Source of the DNA: Lachnospiraceae bacterium
Lineage (GTDB): Bacteria; Bacillota; Clostridia; Lachnospirales; Lachnospiraceae
Reading direction: 5' to 3'
NCBI GenBank assembly: GCA_017539565.1
Contig: JAFYCS010000083.1
Location: 1 to 46,487 of the forward strand
DNA: 46,487 nt
The notes under the pieces were generated by a model, which searched no databases, had not been told where the DNA came from, and saw only the letters and a program-made list of their open reading frames with translations. The translations under genes were made by a program, and so were the position numbers. Within the stretch, counting starts at the first letter, position 1. Each line of letters opens with the position of its first letter. Shown piece after piece: positions 35,610 through 42,979 of the stretch.

Positions 35610-36641
35610 TTATATCTCTTCCGGTGTTCCTATCTCTATCAGTACCTTTGCCAGGCTTCCGTCATTTGCTGCCAGAGCCTTGAATGCTTCATCAGCACGT
35701 GCGATGGGATAAACATCGCTCACCATATCCAGCACGTTTACCCTGCCTGAGGCTATCAGATCTATAACCGCCGCAAAATCCGTGGGATAGGAATTCCTGC
35801 TGCCGAATACGTTCAGCTCCTTCTTTATCAGTAACGAATGCAGGAAAGTCGTCTCCTTCTTGCCGTTACCTATAAGTATGATATTTGCTGCAAACGCCGC
35901 ACAGTCAATGCAGCTGAGGAAGGTAACGGACTGTCCGCAGGCTTCCACACATACATCAAAGCCGTTTCCTCCCGTGATCTTCTTAGTCTCCTCAATGATA
36001 TCCTGATCCTTTGAATTGATCACTCCGTCCGCACCAAAATGCAGCGCCTTCTCAAGCCTGCCCTGTAAGATATCCGCTACATATACCTTAGCACCCTGCG
36101 CTTTTGCTGCGATAAGTGCAAACAAACCGATAGGACCTGCACCTACCACCAGGACATTATCCCCTTCCTTTACCGGTGCACGGTGAAGGGCATGGTAACT
36201 GATGGTAAAAGGCTCCACCAGAGCCAGTTCCTTTGCTGAAAGACCTTTGCCTTCGTATATCCTCTCTACCGGCATGCTTATATATTCACGGAAAGCACCG
36301 TCCCTCTGTACGCCCATGGTCTGGTTATCCGTACAGCAGTTAACGAACCCGCGCTTACATGAATAACAGCCTCCGCAGTTAAAATAAGGATTGGCGGTAA
36401 TGATATCCCCGGGCTTAAGTCCCTTATCATTTTCCGGGATCGATATTATCTGTGCGCTGAATTCGTGACCCGGTATACGCGGATACGTAGTAAAAGGCTG
36501 GTTTCCGGTATAGCTTGCCACATCGGCTCCGCAGATACCTCCGTAGAGTACTTTAAGCAGTGCCTCGCCCTCCTTCGGTACCGGTTTTTCCGTATCCGTT
36601 ACCGCTATCTGATAAGGTTCGTTGATCAATACTGTCTTCAT
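35610..36641 (-). CDS. Zinc-dependent MDR dehydrogenase, LgoD-like (predicted L-galactonate 5-dehydrogenase)
   Basis: A 343-residue medium-chain dehydrogenase. The catalytic zinc site is in GGICGADVASYTGNQPF and PRIPGHEF, the structural zinc cysteines in CGGCYSCKRGFVNCC, and the NAD fold in VVGAGPIGLF. The motifs GNQPF followed by YPR and GHE, GVQRDGAF and GSRNSYPTDF parallel E. coli LgoD (YjjN), which oxidises L-galactonate to D-tagaturonate; that comparison is from memory. In this operon it would supply the substrate of UxaB. A different polyol or hexonate substrate remains possible. It overlaps the upstream MDR gene by four bases. Confidence 0.7.
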   Translation of the reverse strand: MKTVLINEPYQIAVTDTEKPVPKEGEALLKVLYGGICGADVASYTGNQPFTTYPRIPGHEFSAQIISIPENDKGLKPGDIITANPYFNCGGCYSCKRGFVNCCTDNQTMGVQRDGAFREYISMPVERIYEGKGLSAKELALVEPFTISYHALHRAPVKEGDNVLVVGAGPIGLFALIAAKAQGAKVYVADILQGRLEKALHFGADGVINSKDQDIIEETKKITGGNGFDVCVEACGQSVTFLSCIDCAAFAANIILIGNGKKETTFLHSLLIKKELNVFGSRNSYPTDFAAVIDLIASGRVNVLDMVSDVYPIARADEAFKALAANDGSLAKVLIEIGTPEEI

Positions 36642-37849
36642 TTCTCACCCTCCAAATCTACGTACTTCTTATTCCATACCACTGCCGTCTTCATCGGCGC
36701 ACTCTTGCTGTATATCTTATTCTTATAAGCCCCTATGGGATCGCTTATGAATTCGTCCTTATCGATCAGCTCTACTATCTCATCGTAACTGCTTTCCGCC
36801 AGCATCTCTATCGCTTTCTCCATATGATCCTGACGGAAATTTATGGATCCCATGATCAGATGGTTTTCGAATCCGAAAGGCATTGTGTCGAAAGTGATCT
36901 GAGGTCCCAGGGAAAAACTGTTGTATATGCCGTTGCAGCCCAGCACCTTATGCTCAAAGGCGATGCGGTGTTCCACATTGCTGCCGCTGACGCCTATAAA
37001 GAGGGTTGCACGTCCGCCCATTTTATCAATAATGGCTTTTCCCAGTTCCTCTTCACTCTCATAAGTATTCTGCAGATATTCCGCAGCTGTCTGTTTAAGA
37101 GCATATTTAACTTTGGGTGAATCGGCGCTGCTTCTGGCCACAAAGAGTATCTTTGCATCTTTGTGGCTGCGCTGTATAAGGTCTCCGATGAACATGCCCG
37201 TGGTCCCCAGTCCGAAGATCACCGTTCGTTCAAAGAGCTCTTCCTTTGCTATCTTTCTGGCAGTATGCTCATCACATTTGCATTTGCGCATCGTGCGTCT
37301 GAAGTTGTGTGCACTTCCCAGATCCTCCATACGCTCCAGCTGGAACAGCATACAGGCAAAAGGATCAGGAAATACCATCTTCTTTGCAAACTTAAGATCC
37401 AGCTTACCGTCCTTCACATAACCCTCAGGTATCTTAAGCAGCATGTCCGGATGAAAGTACTGCTTATCGCAGAACAATCCGTCTGCCTTATCACAGCCAT
37501 ACTCAAAATAGCTTTCATCCTCCGTATAACGCGTGGGATCCCAGCTGTCCCCGCCGCGGATGAGCACTATGGCAAAGCGGTTTTCCGAAGGTACCCATAC
37601 GATGCCTTCATGTCCGTTTATCAGGCGGTTTTTGCCTTCCGGGAATTTGGGTCCAAGCAAACCCTTACTTCCCATATTCATCAGCTCGTTATCGGTCCCG
37701 CAAAAGCCCACCATTACAGGCTCGCATAAAACAGCGTCCTTAGGCTCCTCCCCCCGCAGTCTCTGTCTGCGGACATTTTCTATCTCCACATCCCCGTATA
37801 CCAGCGGCCTGTCGGGATCATTCTGAAAATAAGTTCCTTTTACCGTCAT
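36638..37849 (-). CDS. MDR dehydrogenase, glucose-1-dehydrogenase-like
   Basis: A roughly 403-residue medium-chain dehydrogenase. It keeps the catalytic GFCGTD and GHEG motifs and the nucleotide fold FGLGTTGMFIGD but has a long insertion, and the later segment is unlike alcohol dehydrogenases. The general plan resembles archaeal and bacterial glucose 1-dehydrogenases (GlcDH). In the operon it could oxidise the C1 of an aldose to a lactone. The start at 37849 has AAAGGAG eleven bases upstream; a start at 37894 with a shorter gap is possible and would add 15 lysine-rich residues. First gene of the operon; divergent from the AraC regulator. Confidence 0.65.
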   Translation of the reverse strand: MTVKGTYFQNDPDRPLVYGDVEIENVRRQRLRGEEPKDAVLCEPVMVGFCGTDNELMNMGSKGLLGPKFPEGKNRLINGHEGIVWVPSENRFAIVLIRGGDSWDPTRYTEDESYFEYGCDKADGLFCDKQYFHPDMLLKIPEGYVKDGKLDLKFAKKMVFPDPFACMLFQLERMEDLGSAHNFRRTMRKCKCDEHTARKIAKEELFERTVIFGLGTTGMFIGDLIQRSHKDAKILFVARSSADSPKVKYALKQTAAEYLQNTYESEEELGKAIIDKMGGRATLFIGVSGSNVEHRIAFEHKVLGCNGIYNSFSLGPQITFDTMPFGFENHLIMGSINFRQDHMEKAIEMLAESSYDEIVELIDKDEFISDPIGAYKNKIYSKSAPMKTAVVWNKKYVDLEGEK

Positions 37850-37930
37850 ATCTTTAACAACTCCTTTTTTACGTGTTGTCAGCTTTTTCTTCATTGTATC
37901 CTTAATACGGAAAATATCGAAGATTAGCGT

Positions 37931-37962
37931 ATGACGTCTTTTACAATAATATGTCGCCTTTT
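37931..37962. promoter_or_regulatory. Direct repeats, candidate AraC-family operator
   Basis: ATGACGTCTTTT (37931-37942) and ATGTCGCCTTTT (37951-37962) agree in 10 of 12 bases and start exactly 20 bases apart, two turns of the helix, as AraC-type regulators often prefer. They lie between the dehydrogenase gene and the araC-type promoter. Confidence 0.5.
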
Positions 37963-37975
37963 CGCAGATTCCTCC

Positions 37976-38005
37976 TTGACAAAAAGCTTATCCTGACATT
38001 AACAT
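37976..38005 (+). promoter_or_regulatory. Promoter of the AraC-family regulator gene
   Basis: Plus strand TTGACA (37976-37981), 18-base spacer, TAACAT (38000-38005). The -10 is weak, as in regulated promoters. Confidence 0.55.
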
Positions 38006-38043
38006 AAACTGAGAAGACCGTTAAATTTACAGGGGTTTACGTC

Positions 38044-38910
38044 ATGAAATACCGCAATCTTGATCTGACTTTTACAATGGAAGATGTGTCTTTTACAGTA
38101 CTGAGTATCAGCAACGAACTGATGCTGCAGCCTATCCCCAGACACAGCCACAGCCGCAACAGTTATGAGCTTCACTATATTTCCTACGGCTACGGCACCC
38201 TTATCGCGGATGATGAGCGTTACGATGTTACGCCCGGGACCTTCTTCATGACAGGCCCACAGGTATTTCACGAACAGATCTCCGATCCCGATGAACCCAT
38301 GCGCGAATACGGCGTATATCTGAAGGTGAGCCTGCCCCGCCGCGGCAGCGCATGTGAGGCGCTCCGCCTGTTTTTGGGAAAGCCGTTTTTTATAGGCCAG
38401 GCGGATATCGAAGTCTATGAACTGATGAAAAAACTCATCAACGAGCTTGAGCAGCCTTCGGAAAACGACCGTCTTATGCTGTCGGCCATACTTCAGCAGC
38501 TGATAGTCCAGATATCACGCCAGTACAGAAAAAGCGGCCAGAATGAAGACGATAAGGAACAGTCTGCCGGCGAGCGCATTCCCGAGGACCGGACTTACCT
38601 TACCATCGAGGAAGCGTTTTTATATAATTACCGCGATCTTACGCTGGAAGGGCTCTCCTCCCTGCTTAACCTCAGTAAACGCCAGACAGAACGGCTGCTG
38701 AAAAAGCATTACAACAAGACTTTCCAGCAAAAGAAAAAAGAGGCCCGCATGTCAGCCGCCTGTATCTTACTGCAGGACGGCAGCAAAAGCGTAGCCTCCG
38801 TAGCCGAAGAACTCGGTTATTCATCACCCGAGCATTTCGCTCATGCTTTCAAAAACTATTATAATATAACGCCTTCAGCGTATTCCGCATCAGATTCCGG
38901 AAGGCTTTAA
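38044..38910 (+). CDS. AraC-family transcriptional regulator with cupin domain
   Basis: A 288-residue regulator: an N-terminal cupin domain (about 25-120, HSHSRNSYELHYISYG with the cupin histidines) that binds a small ligand, a linker, and a C-terminal pair of AraC helix-turn-helix motifs (about 190-285), the second ending in SVAEELGYSSPEHFAHAF and TPSAY. It is transcribed away from the hexonate operon, so it is the likely regulator of that operon and of itself. The ligand should be the sugar or a pathway intermediate. AGGGG lies 8 bases before the ATG. Confidence 0.9.
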   Translation: MKYRNLDLTFTMEDVSFTVLSISNELMLQPIPRHSHSRNSYELHYISYGYGTLIADDERYDVTPGTFFMTGPQVFHEQISDPDEPMREYGVYLKVSLPRRGSACEALRLFLGKPFFIGQADIEVYELMKKLINELEQPSENDRLMLSAILQQLIVQISRQYRKSGQNEDDKEQSAGERIPEDRTYLTIEEAFLYNYRDLTLEGLSSLLNLSKRQTERLLKKHYNKTFQQKKKEARMSAACILLQDGSKSVASVAEELGYSSPEHFAHAFKNYYNITPSAYSASDSGRL

Positions 38911-38925
38911 AAAATTTTGTCATGT

Positions 38926-38967
38926 AAACAGTTGACAACTGTTTAACACTGTTATACACTGTTTATA
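38926..38967 (+). promoter_or_regulatory. Promoter of the GntR-ABC operon with overlapping operator and phased repeats
   Basis: TTGACA (38932-38937), 17-base spacer, TACACT (38955-38960). The -35 lies inside a perfect palindrome AAACAGTT-GAC-AACTGTTT (38926-38944). ACTGTTTAAC, ACTGTTATAC and ACTGTTTATA follow head to tail with a period of exactly 10 bases (starting at 38938, 38948 and 38958). Confidence 0.75.
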
Positions 38968-38986
38968 TCCAAGGAGGGATACATGC

Positions 38987-39367
38987 ATGCATTTGATAAT
39001 CAATAACAGTTCCATGATACCTGTATACGAACAGGTCGTGGACCAGATACGGCAAAAGATAATGCTGGGCGAGCTTAAAGAAGGTGAAGGCCTCCCTTCA
39101 GTCCGTAATTTAGCAAACGAACTTAAGATCAGCGCCCTGACAGTAAAGAAAGCATACGACAAGCTGGAGGAAGACGGACTGGTGATAACAGTCCACGGTA
39201 AAGGCACTTACGTGGCCGCTACAGATACCGATGCTGCCTCCGAAGCCAGAAAAAAGGCTGCTGAAGACGAGCTTTCTCTTGCAGTATCCAAAGCAAGGCT
39301 TGCGGGACTCAGTAATGACGACATCCGCGAGATCCTTGAGATGATCCTGGAGGAAGATGAAATATGA
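38987..39367 (+). CDS. GntR-family transcriptional regulator, YtrA type
   Basis: A 126-residue regulator with a GntR winged helix at the N-terminus (YEQVVDQIRQKIMLGELKEG and LPSVRNLANELKISALTVKKAYD) and a short C-terminal tail, the size of the YtrA subgroup that usually represses its own operon with an ABC transporter. The start ATG at 38987 has AAGGAGG nine bases before it. The stop overlaps the ABC ATPase start (ATGA). The promoter contains the candidate operator described above. Confidence 0.92.
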   Translation: MHLIINNSSMIPVYEQVVDQIRQKIMLGELKEGEGLPSVRNLANELKISALTVKKAYDKLEEDGLVITVHGKGTYVAATDTDAASEARKKAAEDELSLAVSKARLAGLSNDDIREILEMILEEDEI

Positions 39368-40236
39368 TCAGATTAAAGGAATTAACCAAAGTATATAAAG
39401 ATTTCGATTTAAACATTTCCATGGAGATACAGCCCGGTACTGTAGCAGGTCTCATCGGAAAGAACGGTGCGGGCAAGAGTACCACCATTAAAGCCATCCT
39501 GGGGCTTATAAGACCCACATCAGGGCAGATAGAGGTGCTGGGAAAGAATCCTCTGGAGTTTTCCTCTAAGGACAGATCATCCATAGGCGCCTGCCTTGCG
39601 GAATCGGGCTTCAACCGTATGCTTAATGTTAACGACGTAACGGCCATCCTGAAGAAGATGTATCCGGAATTTAATGAAGATACTTTCCGCGCACAGTGCA
39701 AGGAACAGGGACTGCCCTTTGACAAACCCATCGGGGATTTCTCCACCGGTATGAAGGCTAAGCTGAGAGTCCTGACCGCTCTCTGCCACGATGCCAAGCT
39801 ACTGATCCTTGACGAACCCACAGCAGGTCTCGATGTCATGGCCAGAAATGACATACTTGATATGCTCCGTAACTACATGGCAGAAGATGAAGAGCGCAGC
39901 ATGCTGATCAGCTCACATATCTCCACCGATCTTGAAGGCCTGTGCGACGAGATCTACATGATAGGCGAGGGCAGGCTGATACTTCACGAAGATACCGACA
40001 TACTGATGGGCAAGTACGGAATAATAAAACTGAGTGATGAAGATTATTCGAAGATGGATAAGAGTTATATCGTAAGTACAAAGAAACAGCCTTACGGTTA
40101 CGACTGCCTCACAAATGAGAAGCAGTTCTATATGGAGAACTATCCTACCACCGCCATCGAAAACAGCAATCTGGACAGTGTGATAATGCTGATGCTTGGC
40201 GGCAGTTCAAAGGCTTTAAAGGAGGAGCAGAAATAA
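39364..40236 (+). CDS. ABC transporter ATP-binding protein
   Basis: A 290-residue ATPase subunit with Walker A GLIGKNGAGKST (about 29-40), the signature region DFSTGMKAKLRV (a degenerate form of LSGGQ) and Walker B LLILDEPTAGLD (about 150-161). The last 80 residues are a C-terminal extension often found in YtrB-like transporters. It powers an ABC-2-type exporter with the permease directly downstream (TAATG overlap). Substrates of this group are cell-wall-active compounds or unknown. Part of a GntR-ABC-permease operon. Confidence 0.92.
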   Translation: MIRLKELTKVYKDFDLNISMEIQPGTVAGLIGKNGAGKSTTIKAILGLIRPTSGQIEVLGKNPLEFSSKDRSSIGACLAESGFNRMLNVNDVTAILKKMYPEFNEDTFRAQCKEQGLPFDKPIGDFSTGMKAKLRVLTALCHDAKLLILDEPTAGLDVMARNDILDMLRNYMAEDEERSMLISSHISTDLEGLCDEIYMIGEGRLILHEDTDILMGKYGIIKLSDEDYSKMDKSYIVSTKKQPYGYDCLTNEKQFYMENYPTTAIENSNLDSVIMLMLGGSSKALKEEQK

Positions 40237-40889
40237 TGAAGGGATTAATGGAAAAAGATATAAGACTTATATTACAGAAAAAGAAATATTATCTGATACT
40301 TATGTGCTGTGCGGTATTCATCTCATTTGCGATGGACGGCCCGTTCATAATATCATACCTGACCATGATAGGTTTGCTGCTTGCCCTCTCTACCATTTCC
40401 CTTGATGAAGCGGACAACGGCCTTTCTTTCATAATGACAATGCCGGTAAGCCGCAGGGATTATGCAGTTGAAAAGCATCTATTCGGTTACCTCACTCTTA
40501 TTGTTGCATGGGTGATCGGTATGATCCTGCAGTTTGTCACCGGTATAGTACAAAAACAAGATATTCAGCTGAACGATACCGTTTCCGCAGCGGTTTTATA
40601 CCTGGGCATTTTCGCATTGATACTTTCCATCATGATCCCCATAGAGATACATTTCGGGATCGAAAAATCACGTATAGCGATGTTCGTTATTTTCGGTGTA
40701 TGCTTCGCTATCGGCATCCTTGGCGGCAAGATCGCAGCAGCGCTCAATATCGATCTTACTCCCGCTATCGCTACCATAAAAAGCATTTCAACACCGGTCC
40801 TGATCGCCTGTGGCGCCGGAGCAGGCATAGTGATAATCGGGCTGTCAATATTAATTACGATACGTATCATGAATAAAAAGGAATTCTGA
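40236..40889 (+). CDS. ABC-2 transporter permease
   Basis: A 217-residue membrane protein with six predicted helices (about 15-33, 35-53, 79-101, 116-134, 141-166, 182-208) and the YtrC-like N-terminus MKGLMEKDIRLILQKKKY. It forms the channel for the ATPase encoded just upstream; its start overlaps that gene's stop by one base, and GGAGGAG precedes it at eight bases. The gene is followed by a 63-base palindrome. Confidence 0.88.
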   Translation: MKGLMEKDIRLILQKKKYYLILMCCAVFISFAMDGPFIISYLTMIGLLLALSTISLDEADNGLSFIMTMPVSRRDYAVEKHLFGYLTLIVAWVIGMILQFVTGIVQKQDIQLNDTVSAAVLYLGIFALILSIMIPIEIHFGIEKSRIAMFVIFGVCFAIGILGGKIAAALNIDLTPAIATIKSISTPVLIACGAGAGIVIIGLSILITIRIMNKKEF

Positions 40890-40897
40890 ATCTAAAC

Positions 40898-40960
40898 GGT
40901 GACAGGCACTTTGTACAAAACGGCACATTTTGTGCCGTCTTGTACAAAGTGCCTGTCACC
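40898..40960. repeat. 63-base near-perfect palindrome between convergent genes
   Basis: Two 30-base arms (40898-40927 and 40931-40960) differ at one position and are separated by TTT. The outer part GGTGACAGGCACTTT and the inner CGGCACA are both inverted. There is no clear T-run on either side. It may act as a bidirectional terminator, or be a mobile extragenic palindrome. Confidence 0.85.
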
Positions 40961-40969
40961 TGTTATTTG

Positions 40970-42424
40970 TTATTTTATCCGTACTTCTTCTTTCCAATCA
41001 GCGTATTCCTTCTCAAGGTCTTCAGCAATCTCATCACCACAACATTTTGCTGCCGCTATGGATTTTACGTAAAGATTTCCAAATTTCTCTTTCTTCCCCA
41101 TCGTAAGTAAATGCTTCTTCGCCCATTCCCATAGATCAACAGGGGTATCACTTAAGCCGCAAACGATCTCAAAACAATCTTCCAGAACAGCTTTAAAAAG
41201 GCGGATCATTTGTATTTCCGTGAAATCCGTAGTGTCGATCATTTCCCGCATATACGAATAGGCTGCTTCAAATCTATCTTCCGAAATATATAACTCTATG
41301 ATCTTATTGTAGGCAGAAACTATATCGATACACTTTCCTTTTTTCTTGGCTGATTCCAACATCTTAATGTAATGTTCTTCATTCTCATTATTCTTTCCCA
41401 GAAGGCCATTGAAACGAATTAGCATTTCGCGCTTGTCGTCATTCCATTCCTTAACACCTGCTTTCCATTCTGTTACTAACTGCTCCATTATATCCATATA
41501 CCGCAGTTCATTTGAAAGATATATACAATCTATCAGATCAAGTGAAGGTAATGAATCATTAACTATTACATCTTTGTCATATCCGGCGGCGCAATCGAAA
41601 TTTGCATTTTCCGCCTTTTCGAATAAACCGGAATATTTCCCTGTATTGTTATAACGCTGTAACAAAAAGGTTAATATCTGTATTGTCTCGCCTATTCCCT
41701 GAAAAGAATTTGTTTTCCGGTCTTTAAGCTCTTCTTCAAAGAGAGTTTCTATAACTTTTTCATCATCGATCTTCTCATAAAGCAGATAATGAGACAAGCG
41801 GTTTCGTTCTGTATAATTCCTATCATATGTCCCGCGCTCTTTTTCATATGCTTTTTCATAACGGATCGACGACAGGTCTCCGTCTTTAACTTGAGCATAC
41901 ACTGCCGCTTGTTCCGATATCCGTTCTTTTAAACAAAGCCAGTAATTATTATCCTGTTTTCTTTTACAAAATGCGTTGATAAAATTAGCCGGATCACCAT
42001 TGCACTCATCAAAAAACAGATGCTCTTTTCTTTCGTGGTCTCCCCGATATATGATTTCAAGGAACTTTCTCGAAGCCGCCTCTTCAGCCGGATCCAAAGC
42101 ACCATGGCGTTTCTTGCTGCCGAAAAAAATATCCCGGATATGTCCCGTTCTCCGGTCAACAGATTTTACTCCTGCTTTTTTATCCAAAGAAACGCTCGTG
42201 TATCCGATCGATGTTTTGTATGGTTCGGAGATTTTTATCTCATCAATCTGGGCAAGATCAAGGATGTAGTGATCCTCATATGTTCCGTCATAATTATCCT
42301 CGGAGATAAAGACATGTCCTGATGTTAAAATGATATAACATCCGCATTCCGGAACTCTCTTATCTGTCGGATGCAACCTGGCGTTTAAGGATTCTATTAC
42401 TTCTTCGGATCTATACATATCCAT
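40970..42424 (-). CDS. Unknown protein, 484 residues, beta-rich N-terminus and helical-repeat remainder
   Basis: I do not recognise this protein. Residues 25-115 look beta-rich and resemble a PH-like fold (CGCYIILTSGHVFISEDNY, then HYILDLAQIDEIKISEP and RRTGHIRDIFFG). The rest is almost all helix with a repeated pattern of 30-40 residue units (SYMREMIDTTDFTE and following), similar to TPR-like proteins. There is no signal peptide or membrane segment. The codon choice appears more AT-rich than in neighbouring genes, a possible mark of transfer, judged by eye. It follows the HAD-like gene after 16 bases and ends near the palindrome. Confidence 0.6.
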   Translation of the reverse strand: MDMYRSEEVIESLNARLHPTDKRVPECGCYIILTSGHVFISEDNYDGTYEDHYILDLAQIDEIKISEPYKTSIGYTSVSLDKKAGVKSVDRRTGHIRDIFFGSKKRHGALDPAEEAASRKFLEIIYRGDHERKEHLFFDECNGDPANFINAFCKRKQDNNYWLCLKERISEQAAVYAQVKDGDLSSIRYEKAYEKERGTYDRNYTERNRLSHYLLYEKIDDEKVIETLFEEELKDRKTNSFQGIGETIQILTFLLQRYNNTGKYSGLFEKAENANFDCAAGYDKDVIVNDSLPSLDLIDCIYLSNELRYMDIMEQLVTEWKAGVKEWNDDKREMLIRFNGLLGKNNENEEHYIKMLESAKKKGKCIDIVSAYNKIIELYISEDRFEAAYSYMREMIDTTDFTEIQMIRLFKAVLEDCFEIVCGLSDTPVDLWEWAKKHLLTMGKKEKFGNLYVKSIAAAKCCGDEIAEDLEKEYADWKEEVRIK

Positions 42425-42440
42425 GACAAATATCCCATCC

Positions 42441-42953
42441 CTATTTACTACATCTGTTTATATTATCTATCTCTTCCAGCACCTGCTGTGCGTTCTTAAA
42501 GAGTATCCCTGTTCCGCCTTCCGCTTCCCATTCTCTAATATTCTTTTCCAGATCATCCACAAGGATGCAATCCGGCCCGGCGCAGAACAGGCGCTTATCT
42601 TTTCTTGCCACTGTATTTACTTTTACCTTGTCGGAAAGGATACGTCTGGTCCAGTTTATCTTATCATCCGCAGAAGTAACGATCCCTCTTTCCGGCCTTG
42701 GGATTCCTGTCAGTATCTCGCAACGATCGCCATACTTCTCATATACTTTTTTAAACATCTCCACCGCACCGGGCATGGGCTTTAGCTTATCATAAAAGTG
42801 CCCTGCCTCACGGACCTTCTCCCACATCAGTGCATCTTCCTCATCCGTTCTGCCTTCACCCTGCGGTACCAGGTTCAATCCGCACAGCTCGATCACTCCA
42901 CGGTCAAAATCTGCGAGTACTCCGTCCATATCAAAATAGATCTTTGCTATCAT
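42441..42953 (-). CDS. HAD-family 5'(3')-nucleotidase-like phosphatase
   Basis: A 170-residue cytosolic HAD enzyme with motif I FDMDGVLADFD (Asp8 nucleophile and Asp10), a threonine in ILTGIPRPERG as motif II and the acidic motif IV ILVDDLEKNI. The short form and the DMDGVLADF start fit deoxyribonucleotide 5'(3')-nucleotidases of the NT5C type. It would dephosphorylate deoxynucleotides. It stands after the two-component genes and before the unknown 484-residue protein, in a co-directional group; no functional link is evident. Confidence 0.8.
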   Translation of the reverse strand: MIAKIYFDMDGVLADFDRGVIELCGLNLVPQGEGRTDEEDALMWEKVREAGHFYDKLKPMPGAVEMFKKVYEKYGDRCEILTGIPRPERGIVTSADDKINWTRRILSDKVKVNTVARKDKRLFCAGPDCILVDDLEKNIREWEAEGGTGILFKNAQQVLEEIDNINRCSK

Positions 42954-42979
42954 TCACATCCTCCGAAATATAATTCCAG

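Noticed and set aside
31504-37849. Ordinary D-galacturonate catabolism operon.
   Set aside because: UxaA and UxaB alone would suggest it, but there is no UxaC isomerase, and a mutarotase, a lactonase-type enzyme and two MDRs are unexplained by it. It stays as the main alternative if uxaC is found elsewhere.
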